NCBI RefSeq assembly: GCF_025151215.1
Contig: NZ_CP102286.1
Location: 3,596,001 to 3,660,000, forward strand
Reading direction: 5' to 3'
Origin: Parabacteroides merdae ATCC 43184
Lineage (GTDB): Bacteria; Bacteroidota; Bacteroidia; Bacteroidales; Tannerellaceae
DNA: 64,000 nucleotides
Below are positions 50,882 to 60,426 of the stretch, one piece after another. Position 1 is the first letter of the stretch; every line of letters starts with the position of its first letter. The notes under the pieces are model-generated. The model made no database searches. It was not told where the DNA came from and was given only the letters and a program-made list of their open reading frames with translations. The position numbers and the translations under genes were made by a program.

Positions 50882-53374
50882 TCAGAACTTGTACCGCACC
50901 GAGGCCATAAATTCCCGCGGACGGATATTGATCCAGGAAGTATAGCTTTCGGTGACGGAATACTGCGTGTAGCTATACTGTTTCTTGTTGAACAGGTTGG
51001 TCGCTTCGGCTGTGAACTGCCAGCTTCCCATTTTCCAACGTAGGAAGAGGCCGGCGAAGAAAGCGTTGACAGACTTGTCCCGGCTGACATCGTTGTGGTA
51101 GTGGTCTGCCGAAAGATTGATCTCTACAGGGAAAAGCTCGTAGGAGAGCTGGAACTTCTGGACGACGTTCAGGAGCGGATCGAGGCGTGTGCCGGTTCCG
51201 ATCTTCGACCGTCCGAGGTAGATGGTCGCTTGATAGCTGGCAGAGAAGCTGCGCAGGGGCGACCAGATCAGCTTCGGTTCATATTGCATGAAATCGTACC
51301 GGTAAGGCAACCGTTCGCCGGCGCTCAGTTGTTCCGCGTTGTTGCGTCCTAAGAGGTAAGAGAGCGACGTCTTCAGTCCCCAGTCGTAGAAGCCTTTGGA
51401 AAGGGTTCCTTTCACCGTCCAGCCGGAAGAATAGTTGGACAGGCGGTGGGAGACAAGCGAGACTTGCCCGTCGCGGACCTGCTGTTCGAAGATACGGTCG
51501 GACCATCCCCGGTTATGGTTGAGCGACAGGGTGGAAAAGAACTCGCGCACCGTGCTCTTGTACTCTCCGTACAACGAATAGCTCTGGTTGCGGTAGACGG
51601 GCAGGATACCGTTGTTCATCCGATAGTTGCGGTAGTCTGTGCGGTATGCAGCCGGGTAGAGGTCGGTGATGCTTCCGTAACTTTCCTTGTAGTTGGCATG
51701 GAAAGAAAAACGCCAGGCATAGTTGAACTTATAGTTGATGTACAGGAACGGATTGGCAGCCAACCGGGAAAAGCCGGCTGCTGGAAAGGTGGTCCATACG
51801 AACGGAAGATGGAAGGTCAGATTCCATTTGTGCAGGTTCCATTGGTAGTTCGGTTTGAAATACAGACTCGTTCCGTTCCGGATCGAATTGATATCGCCTG
51901 TTATACCGGCTGTATATTGCCGGGTCAGGTTCCTTTTCTTGCGCAGGAAAGCGAATGAATGGTCCAGATAGAACTGTTGCAAGTGTAACGTCTGTTCGTT
52001 CCCGTCTATCAGGATGTGGGCAGGCTGGTTGTGATAGCGGAGCAGTGAACGGAGTTCGAGCGTGTATTTGTCCCGTGGCCAGATGTTTTGCAGGTAATTG
52101 CGTATGCCCATGTCCGGTGTCCGGATGTGCTGGTTGACCGATGAGGCACCGGAGATACGGGACGTGCTTCTTTCCCAGTTGCCGGAAAGGTTGAAGTCGT
52201 TTGTCAGGTAATGGCTGTCGGCGTTGTTTTCCAGGCTTGCCGCCACTTCCGCCCGGTCGGTACGGATGTGCGTGTCGTTTTGTTCCTTTAGGGTAACCGT
52301 ATCTCCTGCCTGGTAATAATGGGTGATACTTCCCCTTTCTTGTTGTATGAGATCGTGCAAGTAGTTGATGTTGAAGCGTAACTGTGTCGCTTCGTTTAGC
52401 TTGTATATCCGGTTGCCGGAAAAGGAATGTACGTTGTTAAAGAGCAGCCGTTCCTTTTTCAGTGGAGCGGAGAAGGAGGGCTGGGAAAGGAATGACGGGA
52501 TCGAAGGGCCTATTCTTCTTTTGGCTCCTGTTTGTGTAAGTACGTTCTGTTCGTCTGTTACATTGTTTCCCCGGTTGTTCCCTTTATAAATATAGGCGGA
52601 CTGGCTTTTACGGCTGATCTGGATGGCATTGCCCATGCCTTCCCACAAAAGGGGGGGAATGCCCATGCTTCCTTCCAACGTCCCCATCCAGCGGTCTCGG
52701 AAATTGTCTTTCAGTTTGAGGTTGATAGCGATATCTTCGGTTGTCAGCTTCTTTTGCAGGGCACGGATGGGTTGATGGTTTTCCAGTATTTGCACGCTCT
52801 TGACAGCACCCGCCTGCAAGTTATTGGTTAGTTGGTTGTACCGCCCGTCTGTCAGGTCCATGCCTTCCACATAGAACTTGCTGATGTTTTTCCCGTTGTA
52901 CGAGATTTTCCCGTCGTCGTCTACATCCACTCCCGGCAGTTTTTTCAGTACGTCTTTGATCGCTTCGTCTTTCGGACTGATGAATTGTGACACGTCGTAA
53001 TTGATCGTGTCGTGTTGCCCGTAGACGCGCCCCGGACGTATCTCGACCTCTTTCAGAGTGAAGATTTCCGGTTCGAGGCGGATGAGAAGTCTTGTCCCGG
53101 CTGTGATCTTTTGCCGGATCGCTTTATATCCCAACAGTGAGACGTGGACAAACAGTGAGTCGTCTGCTTGGTGGAGCGGGAGGATGAAGGTGCCGTCGGC
53201 CTTTGTCAAGGTGTAGGTCAGCGGGAGCTGCCGTCCGGTTTTACGTATCTGCACGGTTGCGGCATCTACCGGCTGGCCGTTTCCGGCATCGGTCACGGTC
53301 CCTTTGATGACTTGCTGGGCAGACAGGTTGTAGGCGGTGATCAGGAGAATGGATATATATAGGAGGCTCTTCAT
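50882..53374 (-). CDS. Outer-membrane beta-barrel protein (TonB-receptor-like)
   Basis: 830 residues. Signal peptide (1-19, LITAYNLSA), CarboxypepD-like domain (about 22-105, GTVTDAGNGQPVDAATV), a plug-like region with DVLKKLPGVDVDDDGKISYNGKNISKFYVEGMDL (about 138-175), then a barrel ending NIRPREFMASVRYKF. This is the outer-membrane beta-barrel family type that lacks a TonB box and is usually paired with GLPGLI proteins. It is 18 bp after the GLPGLI gene in the same operon. Cargo unknown. Confidence 0.9.
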   Translation of the reverse strand: MKSLLYISILLITAYNLSAQQVIKGTVTDAGNGQPVDAATVQIRKTGRQLPLTYTLTKADGTFILPLHQADDSLFVHVSLLGYKAIRQKITAGTRLLIRLEPEIFTLKEVEIRPGRVYGQHDTINYDVSQFISPKDEAIKDVLKKLPGVDVDDDGKISYNGKNISKFYVEGMDLTDGRYNQLTNNLQAGAVKSVQILENHQPIRALQKKLTTEDIAINLKLKDNFRDRWMGTLEGSMGIPPLLWEGMGNAIQISRKSQSAYIYKGNNRGNNVTDEQNVLTQTGAKRRIGPSIPSFLSQPSFSAPLKKERLLFNNVHSFSGNRIYKLNEATQLRFNINYLHDLIQQERGSITHYYQAGDTVTLKEQNDTHIRTDRAEVAASLENNADSHYLTNDFNLSGNWERSTSRISGASSVNQHIRTPDMGIRNYLQNIWPRDKYTLELRSLLRYHNQPAHILIDGNEQTLHLQQFYLDHSFAFLRKKRNLTRQYTAGITGDINSIRNGTSLYFKPNYQWNLHKWNLTFHLPFVWTTFPAAGFSRLAANPFLYINYKFNYAWRFSFHANYKESYGSITDLYPAAYRTDYRNYRMNNGILPVYRNQSYSLYGEYKSTVREFFSTLSLNHNRGWSDRIFEQQVRDGQVSLVSHRLSNYSSGWTVKGTLSKGFYDWGLKTSLSYLLGRNNAEQLSAGERLPYRYDFMQYEPKLIWSPLRSFSASYQATIYLGRSKIGTGTRLDPLLNVVQKFQLSYELFPVEINLSADHYHNDVSRDKSVNAFFAGLFLRWKMGSWQFTAEATNLFNKKQYSYTQYSVTESYTSWINIRPREFMASVRYKF

Positions 53375-53392
53375 TGTTTGTTCTTGTTTTTG

Positions 53393-54250
53393 TTACTCTT
53401 TTTCTATCGGATTGTAAGGCGTGTTCTTCGGGTGCATCGGTTGTCCGTCTTCTCCTTTGACGATGATCTGCATACCGGGGGAGGTTTCCTTCAGATAGCC
53501 GATCGGGTCGGCGGCGAAACGTTCGTGTATCCGGAGGAGATCTTTGCGGGAGATCGGTTCGTATTCGCTTCCGATAAACAGGATGGCTTCTTCTTTGCCG
53601 GCTTTCTCGATACCGGTGCAGACGAAGGTGTAGTGCTGCCGGCTGTCGGAGGCTTTCAGGATCAGTCCGGGCAGTCCTTGCAGTTTCCAAGGACCTTCGC
53701 TGCGCGGAATTTCCGGAGTGTACCAAGCTTCGTAGTTCCGCCCCCGGAATCGGCAGGTCGCTCTGTAGCAGGTGTAGGCGAGGAAAGTTGCTGTGTCGGG
53801 ATGCAGTTCCCAGACAGGAATCTCTGTTTTTTCTTCCGAACGGAAGTTACTGGCGGCGATAGGTTCGAGTTGTGTCAGTTTGCCTTCGGGATAGTTTTTG
53901 AATATCTGGTAGTTCACTTGGCTGGTGCCTTGTTTCATATGTTCCTGGATGATTTCCTGCGAAGCTCCGGTCGCTTTGTCCATTTCGATAAGCGAGTCCA
54001 TACGGAAACGGGCATAGCTGTAGAACAGGGAACTTTTGGAACCTACCTTCAGCATCATAGTCTCATCGATGTGTTTGTCTTCATGGGCTGTGTCGCCGAC
54101 AAAGGAGAGGTCGTACTGGGCGGTGAACAATACCTTGTCGATGGGTTTCGCCTTGAGCACTTCGCTCATGTTGTACACGCGGATATTGAATTGGGCCTGT
54201 ACAGCCCCGCATGCCAGTAAAAGAACTGCGGATAATAGGATTCGTTTCAT
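53393..54250 (-). CDS. GLPGLI family protein
   Basis: 285 residues from ATG 54250, which gives a signal peptide ILLSAVLLLACGAVQA and lies 32 bp after a -7 box; the open frame to 54301 is rejected because that box lies inside it. The name motif is present: GPWKLQGLPGLILKASD (about 192-208). The family is periplasmic or outer-membrane-associated and is typical of Bacteroidetes; it pairs with a barrel protein such as the one following. Function unknown. Confidence 0.92.
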   Translation of the reverse strand: MKRILLSAVLLLACGAVQAQFNIRVYNMSEVLKAKPIDKVLFTAQYDLSFVGDTAHEDKHIDETMMLKVGSKSSLFYSYARFRMDSLIEMDKATGASQEIIQEHMKQGTSQVNYQIFKNYPEGKLTQLEPIAASNFRSEEKTEIPVWELHPDTATFLAYTCYRATCRFRGRNYEAWYTPEIPRSEGPWKLQGLPGLILKASDSRQHYTFVCTGIEKAGKEEAILFIGSEYEPISRKDLLRIHERFAADPIGYLKETSPGMQIIVKGEDGQPMHPKNTPYNPIEKE

Positions 54251-54282
54251 AACTTTAATCGTCTTAGAGTGTTTGTCTGCTG

Positions 54283-54290
54283 CAAATGTA
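54283..54290 (-). promoter_or_regulatory. -7 box of the GLPGLI-barrel operon
   Basis: Minus-strand TACATTTG, exact TAnnTTTG, 33 bp before the start codon chosen for GLPGLI. Confidence 0.5.
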
Positions 54291-54345
54291 GCGGACGGCA
54301 AACCTCCGGGGCGAGTAAAGTTATTACTGAAATATTACGGTGGGG

Positions 54346-54734
54346 TTATTCCTGGCTATCCAAATCCTTTTCTATATCTTTTATAATAAGTAAGACGGTG
54401 CTTTTTAGGGGTGGGAGATGTTTCTTAATTGTAATGAATATCTTTTCCTCATCAACAGCAGAGTATTCGTGCGAAATGATATTACGCTGTCCTATCACCT
54501 TAACCCAAGGTACTTGGGGATATTTAGGTAGTAACTGTTTATTTGTTTTATCGTCTATTTTCTTGACGTATTCACCGATTGTCTGTAAGCGCATGACACA
54601 GGAATCAAATATGGTCATTCTCCAAGGTGTGGAAAGGAAGTCGTCCGGTGTTTGTATTTTATACATCGGTCGAGAATTACATCAATAGCCTCGGCTATAA
54701 GATACAATCTGTCTGTAATTTCATCTTTATGCAT
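54346..54734 (-). pseudogene. HepT-like RNase toxin gene with a frameshift
   Basis: The 106-residue open frame from 54666 (MYKIQTPDDFLS...) has the HepT/DUF86 features TPDDFLSTPWRM, LQTIGEYVKKID and RNIISHEY (RX4-6H RNase motif) but lacks the normal N-terminal helix. That helix is encoded upstream in another frame from ATG 54734 (MHKDEITDRLYLIAEAI...VILDRC), which overlaps the antitoxin stop by 8 bp as usual for this operon. The two frames differ by one base near 54655-54668, a run of A's. So the ancestral gene spans 54346-54734 and is interrupted, unless translation restarts at 54666. Confidence 0.8.
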
Positions 54735-54957
54735 AAATACCCTCCTTTAGTATCTTATCCAGTAACAGAGGCCTTAAACTTTTACGCAAGCGAATCAGGT
54801 CGATCGGGCAGCCACACCGTTTTTCCAAATCACTTTTCTCTGTTTGTTCTCCACGAACAACTGATCCGAAGATGCCGATTTTGAGGATACCGTATTTATC
54901 GGCAAATTTGGATTTGAATTGTTTTAGCAAAGTAATATAATATCTGTAATCTTTCAT
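54727..54957 (-). pseudogene. MntA-like nucleotidyltransferase antitoxin with internal deletion
   Basis: 76 codons from ATG 54957 (open upstream to 55041). Has the start of the nucleotidyltransferase motif, IGIFGSVVRGEQTEKSDL, but then reads EKRCGCPIDLIRLRKS; the second Asp of the usual SDLD and roughly 25 residues between it and the C-PIDL segment are missing. Family members have about 97-100 residues. The deletion keeps the frame but removes catalytic residues, so AMP transfer to HepT is not expected. A -7 box TATCTTTG (minus, 54979-54986) is still present 22 bp upstream. Confidence 0.75.
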
Positions 54958-55028
54958 GAAGAATCCTGTATATGGGATCAAAGATACATAAAAAACGGTG
55001 ATTCCTATGTAAATAGTAGTTTTTTCCG

Positions 55029-55036
55029 TAAGTTTG
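55029..55036 (+). promoter_or_regulatory. Candidate -7 box of the GH2 gene
   Basis: TAAGTTTG, an exact TAnnTTTG match, 68 bp before the ATG at 55105. No convincing -33. Confidence 0.35.
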
Positions 55037-55104
55037 TGCAAACTTCTTTCAAGTAAGGGGTTAAGTGATCAAAAAACACAAAATAATAAAGCAAACTTTC
55101 ATAA

Positions 55105-58100
55105 ATGAAGACTTTGGATAAACAGAAAAAGAACGTCCTTACCCTTTGTGGGGCGGCGATGGCATCGTTGCTTCTTTGGGGATGTGGCGGAACAAACCCT
55201 ACGGCCGAATCTTTCGAACGGTCTGATTATTATACGCGTGGTATCGGACAGTATCCGGGTGACCCGAAGGAGGATTTCTCGCCTTCTCTGGCTCCGGATC
55301 CTTCCACTTACCGTAACATTGCCCGGTTGCGATCGGCTTTTGCCTCTTCCAGTCATGACTATAACCTGGTGGCGCAGTTGGCGACAGACGGCATCGTGAC
55401 GGACGAGCAGCCGCAGTATCTGAACTTGTCTACGCCCGATGGAGACGTTCCGAGACGCGAACGCGAATGGATGATCGACGAAGGGCCGTATTCACGGAAT
55501 ACTTTTCCCGGCGAAGATACCTATTTCCGGTTTACGCTGGCAAACTATAGCAAAGCGGCCGGCAAACTGTCGCTGGTAGGAACGGTCGTGTATGACGATA
55601 AAGTGTCGAAAGGCGGCTACGAGATCATCTGCCAGGGTTCCAATGACGGAAAGAACTGGACGGAAATCGGCAAACTGAGCGGTAGCGGTCTGCCCGGTCA
55701 GGCAGTCTCCGGACGGGTGGTGGTGACCGACCCGAACAAACAGACGGGCGAAACAACCATGCCGGTCCGCAAACTGAATGAAACGATTACTTTCAATTCC
55801 GAAAACGCCTACTCCGATTACCGCGTGCTGCTGAAGATGGCAGGCGCACACGATTGGGTGTTTACGGAAGCTAATTTCATGGATAAGGACGGTGGTTTAG
55901 TGGAAATGAAACCGTCCCAGTTCTTCAACAGTGCCTGGATGAGTGCTACTGGGGGTGAAGAATGGTTGTATGTGGATCTCGGCAGCATGTCGGAGTTCGA
56001 TAAGGTCGTGTTGCACTGGATCAACAAAGCCGTCAAAGGAAAAGTGCAGGTGTCGGATGATGCCAAGCTGTGGAAAGACGCAGCCGAACTGCCGGGCGGT
56101 GACGGCCTGATAGATGAAATCGCATTGAACGGCAAACAGAATGCCCGCTATGTGCGTGTCCTGATGCAACAGCCGGCGAACGATAGCCGTTATATCCTGA
56201 GCGAAGTGGAAGTAATGGGTAAAGGCGGATTAGTGGCTCAGCCTGTGGCTCCTCCTCCTGCTTCGAAGGGAAAGATCATCTTGTCCGGCGGCAACTGGGA
56301 GCTGCAACGTGCTTCTGAAGTGACTGCTTCGGGTGAAGAAATATCTACTCTGGGCTACAAGCCAGAGAACTGGATCGTGGCGACAGTGCCGGGAACGGTA
56401 TTGAGCAGTTATAAGAACATCGGGGCAATCGCCGATCCGAACTATGCGGACAACCAGTTGCAGGTGTCCGAATCGTTCTTCTGGTCGAACTTCTGGTATC
56501 GTGACGAGTTCGAAGTGCCGGAAGGATTCAAGCAGGACCGCCTGTTCCTGAACTTCGACGGGATCAACTGGAAAGCGAATGTCTTTCTGAACGGAAAGAA
56601 ACTGGGCCGTATCGAAGGCGCCTTTATGCGAGGCAAGTTCGATGTGACGGATCTGGTTGTTCCGGGTAAGAACGTGGTGGCTGTAGAGATCATCCGGAAT
56701 AACCATATCGGGGCGATCAAGGAAAAGAACAAGCAGAGCACGGACTTCAACGGCGGAATCTTAGGGGCTGATAACCCGACCTTCCACGCGACGATCGGTT
56801 GGGACTGGATTCCGACGGTTCGCGGCCGCAATATCGGTATCTGGAACGATGTCTTCCTGACCTCAACCGGAAAGGTGACGGTTGCCGATCCGCTTGTTAC
56901 GTCTGTCCTGCCGTTGCCCGATACGACTTCCGCTACGTTGACAGCCGAGGTGATCGTGAAGAACCACGATGCCAATACGGTAAACGGTACGTTGGAAGGC
57001 AAGGTAGGAGATATCACATTCCAGCAACCTGTTTCCCTGGCGGCGGGAGAAGAGAAGACAGTCGTTTTCGATGTCAAGGACTTCCCGCAACTGAAGATGG
57101 AAAACCCGCGCTTGTGGTGGCCTAAAGGTTACGGCGCGCCGAACCTCTACGATGCCAACTTCACCTTCAAAGTGGATGATAAGGTTTCGGATGCGAAAGA
57201 CTTCAAAGTCGGTATCCGCCAGATGACATTCAATGAGGACAATCATATTCTGAGCCTCTTTATCAATGGCCGTCGCTTTATCGGCCGGGGCGGTAACTGG
57301 GGCTTCGGTGAATCGAATTTGAACTATCGCGGTCGCGAATATGATATTGCCGTGGCTTACCATGCCGATATGAACTTTACGATGATGCGTAACTGGGTCG
57401 GCATGATCGGCGACGAGGAGCTTTATGAGGCTTGCGACCGCCACGGTATCATGATCTGGCAGGACTTCTGGCTGGCTAACCCGGCCGACGGACCCGATCC
57501 GTATTATCCGGAAATGTTTATCGCCAATGCGGAAGATTATGTGAAACGGATTCGCAGCCATGCGTCTATCGGCCTTTACTGCGGACGTAACGAAGGTTTT
57601 CCGCCCGAACAGATCGACAAGGCGTTGCGCCGTATCATCAAGGAAGACCATCCGGATATCCATTATATTTCCAGCTCGGCCGATGATGTGGTGAGCGGCC
57701 ACGGCCCGTACCGTATGCTTCCGGCAAAAGAATATTTCACGCTGAAGACCGGCAACGATAAGTTCCATAGCGAACGAGGCATGCCGAACGTCATGACCTA
57801 CGAAAGCATGCTCCGCACCTTCTCGCCGGAAGGAATCTGGCCGCAGGATAACGAATGGGGGATGCATGACTATACCCGCGAAGGGGCACAGGGCTGCACC
57901 TCTTTCAACGAGATCATCGCGAAAGGATATGGCGAACCGCAGAGTGCGAAAGAGTTTGCCTGCCTGGCACAGTGGGTGAACTACGACGGCCACCGCAGCC
58001 TGTTCGAGTCCAGAAGCCAGAACCGCAAAGGTCTGCTGATGTGGATGAGCCATTCCTGTTGGCCTTCAATGGTATGGCAGACGTATGATTATTATTTCGA

Positions 58101-58731
58101 GCCGACTGCCGCCTATTTTGCTATCAAGAAGGCTTCCGAGCCGCTGCATATCCAGTGGAATCCGGCAACGGACGAGGTAGAAGTGGTCAACTACAGCGCT
58201 GGCACGCATAAAGGTCTGACGGCAAAAGTACAGGTTCTGAATATGGATGCATCCGTAGCCTGGGAAAAAGAAGCGACTGTCGATAGCAATGAAGATACGA
58301 CCGATAAGTGCATCAAGTTGGAATTCCCGGAGAACTTGTCGAAGGTCCATTTCATCAAGATGACGCTGACCGAAGATGGCAAAGTCGTTTCCGACAACTT
58401 CTATCACAGAAGTTTGGAAGAAAACAACTACCAGGATTTGTGCCAGTTGGCAAAGGTTGCTTTGCAGTCCGCAACAACCGTGGATAAAAATGCAGACGGA
58501 ACCTGGAGTGCCGTGTCTGTTATCGAGAACAAGACGTCTACACCGGCTTTGATGATCCGCCTCAATGTTGTAGGTGGTAAAGACGACCAGCAGATTCTAC
58601 CGGTATTTTATTCCGACAACTATTTCTCTTTGCTTCCGGGTGAAAAGAAGGAAGTACGTATGAGCTGGAGAGATGAAGATACCAGAGGTAATGAAGGCAA
58701 GGTCTTAATTACCGGATATAACGTGGAATAA
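55105..58731 (+). CDS. Glycoside hydrolase family 2 lipoprotein with discoidin-like domains
   Basis: 1208 residues. Lipobox LLWGC with Cys27. Residues about 65-370 contain two discoidin/F5-8-C-like beta-sandwich regions (YFRFTLANYSKAAGKLS, WLYVDLGSMSEFDKVVLHWI). GH2 N-terminal sugar-binding domain from about 385 (NWELQRASEV), immunoglobulin-like domain and TIM barrel follow. The acid/base Glu830 is in CGRNEGFP and the nucleophile Glu890 in FHSERGMP. The pattern resembles exo-beta-glucosaminidase or mannosidase-type GH2 rather than beta-galactosidase. Surface-anchored or periplasmic. Alone in its transcript, ended by a hairpin. Substrate is not certain. Confidence 0.9.
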   Translation: MKTLDKQKKNVLTLCGAAMASLLLWGCGGTNPTAESFERSDYYTRGIGQYPGDPKEDFSPSLAPDPSTYRNIARLRSAFASSSHDYNLVAQLATDGIVTDEQPQYLNLSTPDGDVPRREREWMIDEGPYSRNTFPGEDTYFRFTLANYSKAAGKLSLVGTVVYDDKVSKGGYEIICQGSNDGKNWTEIGKLSGSGLPGQAVSGRVVVTDPNKQTGETTMPVRKLNETITFNSENAYSDYRVLLKMAGAHDWVFTEANFMDKDGGLVEMKPSQFFNSAWMSATGGEEWLYVDLGSMSEFDKVVLHWINKAVKGKVQVSDDAKLWKDAAELPGGDGLIDEIALNGKQNARYVRVLMQQPANDSRYILSEVEVMGKGGLVAQPVAPPPASKGKIILSGGNWELQRASEVTASGEEISTLGYKPENWIVATVPGTVLSSYKNIGAIADPNYADNQLQVSESFFWSNFWYRDEFEVPEGFKQDRLFLNFDGINWKANVFLNGKKLGRIEGAFMRGKFDVTDLVVPGKNVVAVEIIRNNHIGAIKEKNKQSTDFNGGILGADNPTFHATIGWDWIPTVRGRNIGIWNDVFLTSTGKVTVADPLVTSVLPLPDTTSATLTAEVIVKNHDANTVNGTLEGKVGDITFQQPVSLAAGEEKTVVFDVKDFPQLKMENPRLWWPKGYGAPNLYDANFTFKVDDKVSDAKDFKVGIRQMTFNEDNHILSLFINGRRFIGRGGNWGFGESNLNYRGREYDIAVAYHADMNFTMMRNWVGMIGDEELYEACDRHGIMIWQDFWLANPADGPDPYYPEMFIANAEDYVKRIRSHASIGLYCGRNEGFPPEQIDKALRRIIKEDHPDIHYISSSADDVVSGHGPYRMLPAKEYFTLKTGNDKFHSERGMPNVMTYESMLRTFSPEGIWPQDNEWGMHDYTREGAQGCTSFNEIIAKGYGEPQSAKEFACLAQWVNYDGHRSLFESRSQNRKGLLMWMSHSCWPSMVWQTYDYYFEPTAAYFAIKKASEPLHIQWNPATDEVEVVNYSAGTHKGLTAKVQVLNMDASVAWEKEATVDSNEDTTDKCIKLEFPENLSKVHFIKMTLTEDGKVVSDNFYHRSLEENNYQDLCQLAKVALQSATTVDKNADGTWSAVSVIENKTSTPALMIRLNVVGGKDDQQILPVFYSDNYFSLLPGEKKEVRMSWRDEDTRGNEGKVLITGYNVE

Positions 58732-58780
58732 TATTATAGGTCGGCGACGGAAGGCGTGCAAAGTACCTTTATTACGATCC

Positions 58781-58837
58781 TTTAGGCACAGATTTACACG
58801 GATAAATTTATTTTCTTTCCGTGTATCTGTGCCTAAA
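58781..58837. terminator. Hairpin after the GH2 gene
   Basis: Left arm 58781-58802 (TTTAGGCACAGATTTACACGGA) and right arm 58818-58837 form a near-perfect stem with a T-rich loop. The arms resemble dispersed Bacteroides GGCACAG-type palindromes. It can end the GH2 transcript. Confidence 0.65.
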
Positions 58838-58933
58838 TTATGCCTATTAGTAAGCAGAATTTTGTTTCGACACACCTCCTGTCATATTTTTTTCTTGATT
58901 ATTACTAAAATATTACGCAGCCTGAAAAAGATC

Positions 58934-58941
58934 TATTTTTG
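58934..58941 (+). promoter_or_regulatory. -7 box of the two-component operon
   Basis: TATTTTTG matches TAnnTTTG and lies 54 bp before the histidine-kinase ATG. No clear -33. Confidence 0.45.
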
Positions 58942-58995
58942 TATAGGACTTATCGGGAAGCTCTTTACCTTTGCCGGAAAGAGTATCGGAAGTAG

Positions 58996-60420
58996 ATGGG
59001 AAAGCGGATCAAACTGATTTATATATTATCGTTATTCTCAGCTTTAATGGCGATAAGCGTGCAGGCCTATTGGCTCTATAATCAGTATCGTTATGAAGTG
59101 GAGCGATATGCTGATGAAATTGCCGCCGATGTATTGCGTGTCGGAGATGAAGAGTTTGCCGAGCGCCGGAAAATGGCGATAGGTGATGATACTTCTTATA
59201 TAATAGATCGTAGTTCGCGTACTCAATCCGGAACTTCCACTATCAGGAATGTGCAGACACAACTTTGTTTTGATTTTAAAACGGATGTCTTGGTCGATTC
59301 GATAATTGGCGGTCAACTGAATATGACAAAACTAAACCTCTCGTTTGATGCGACCTTACCGGAAGACAGCATTATTCATGGTGTGGAACGAAATGTCGTT
59401 AATTACTATATTCCTTTCCAGGTTGAACGTTTAGATAGTCTGCTTCGGGCGCGCTTGTCGCAATACGATTTCCAGATCGCTTTTTTGCCGGAAGGAGATA
59501 CATTGAGCCGTTTCAATTCTTGGAAAATTTTACCGGAACATCTGTTCCCGCCTTGCTTGGGAGTTAAATACCGGTATGCTCCGTTGGAGCGGAAAGGGGT
59601 GATGATAGAAGTCGGTTTCCCGATAAACCCTCTTCTGAAGCGGATGGTGGGACAACTGATTTTGAGTCTGTTTCTGATCCTGTTGCTGCTTTCCTGCTTG
59701 GGTTTGCAAATTAATACGATACTTAAACAGTATAAGCTTGGCGAAATGCGTGAAAGTTTTGTTCATACGATGATTCATGAATTGAGACGTCCGGTACAGA
59801 CTTTGAAAATGTGTGTCTCTTTCTTGAATGATAAAGAGATGCGCACGGATGAGGCTGCCTGCGACGGTATTGTCCAGGACGCCTTGTTTGAGCTGGACAA
59901 TCTTTCCGCTTATCTGGAGAAACTGAAAAATATGGTGAGTGCCGACGGTAGTGCGACACTGCTGCATCCCATTCTGTTCAATTTGCAAGAGTTGGTTGAA
60001 AAGGTGATCCGTTTAGTTCATATTCCATCTGGAAAACAGGTTGCTTTTTCTACTGCTTTTCCACCTGATCTCCCATTGGTTACAGCTGATCCTGTGCATA
60101 TTGCCAATATTCTGAGTAACCTGATAGAGAATGCGATTAAATATTCCGGCTCTGGAGTCAATATCCGCGTAGTCGTTATCCGGAATGACAAGCTGATAGA
60201 ACTGACCGTAACTGATGATGGCGTTGGTATTTCTGCCGACGAACAGACGAAAGTCTTCGAGAAATTCTATCGCTCCGTCCATTTACCGGATAAGCAAATT
60301 CCTGGATTGGGACTGGGATTGAGTTATGTACGTCAGATAGCCGAAGCCCATCATGGGCAGGTCTCGCTTCGTAGTGAAGTGGGAAAGGGCACGGAAGTAA
60401 CAGTAGGATTACCGATATAA
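58996..60420 (+). CDS. Membrane sensor histidine kinase
   Basis: 474 residues. Two membrane segments (about 7-27 and 217-240) flank a periplasmic sensor of roughly 190 residues without a family I recognise. The phospho-acceptor helix has MIHELRRPVQTLK with His261; HELRRP instead of HELKTP is slightly unusual. ATPase motifs: N box NLIENAIKYSG, G1 VTDDGVGI, F box FEKFYRS, G2 PGLGLGLSYVR. No HAMP domain is evident. Its response regulator gene follows after 6 bp. Signal and targets unknown. Confidence 0.92.
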   Translation: MGKRIKLIYILSLFSALMAISVQAYWLYNQYRYEVERYADEIAADVLRVGDEEFAERRKMAIGDDTSYIIDRSSRTQSGTSTIRNVQTQLCFDFKTDVLVDSIIGGQLNMTKLNLSFDATLPEDSIIHGVERNVVNYYIPFQVERLDSLLRARLSQYDFQIAFLPEGDTLSRFNSWKILPEHLFPPCLGVKYRYAPLERKGVMIEVGFPINPLLKRMVGQLILSLFLILLLLSCLGLQINTILKQYKLGEMRESFVHTMIHELRRPVQTLKMCVSFLNDKEMRTDEAACDGIVQDALFELDNLSAYLEKLKNMVSADGSATLLHPILFNLQELVEKVIRLVHIPSGKQVAFSTAFPPDLPLVTADPVHIANILSNLIENAIKYSGSGVNIRVVVIRNDKLIELTVTDDGVGISADEQTKVFEKFYRSVHLPDKQIPGLGLGLSYVRQIAEAHHGQVSLRSEVGKGTEVTVGLPI

Positions 60421-60426
60421 AACGAT

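Noticed and set aside
50747..51043. 98-codon plus-strand ORF
   Set aside because: Mostly antisense to the end of the outer-membrane barrel gene; no features.
56863..58053. Minus-strand open frame of 396 codons within the GH2 gene
   Set aside because: Antisense to the GH2 catalytic domain, no family features.
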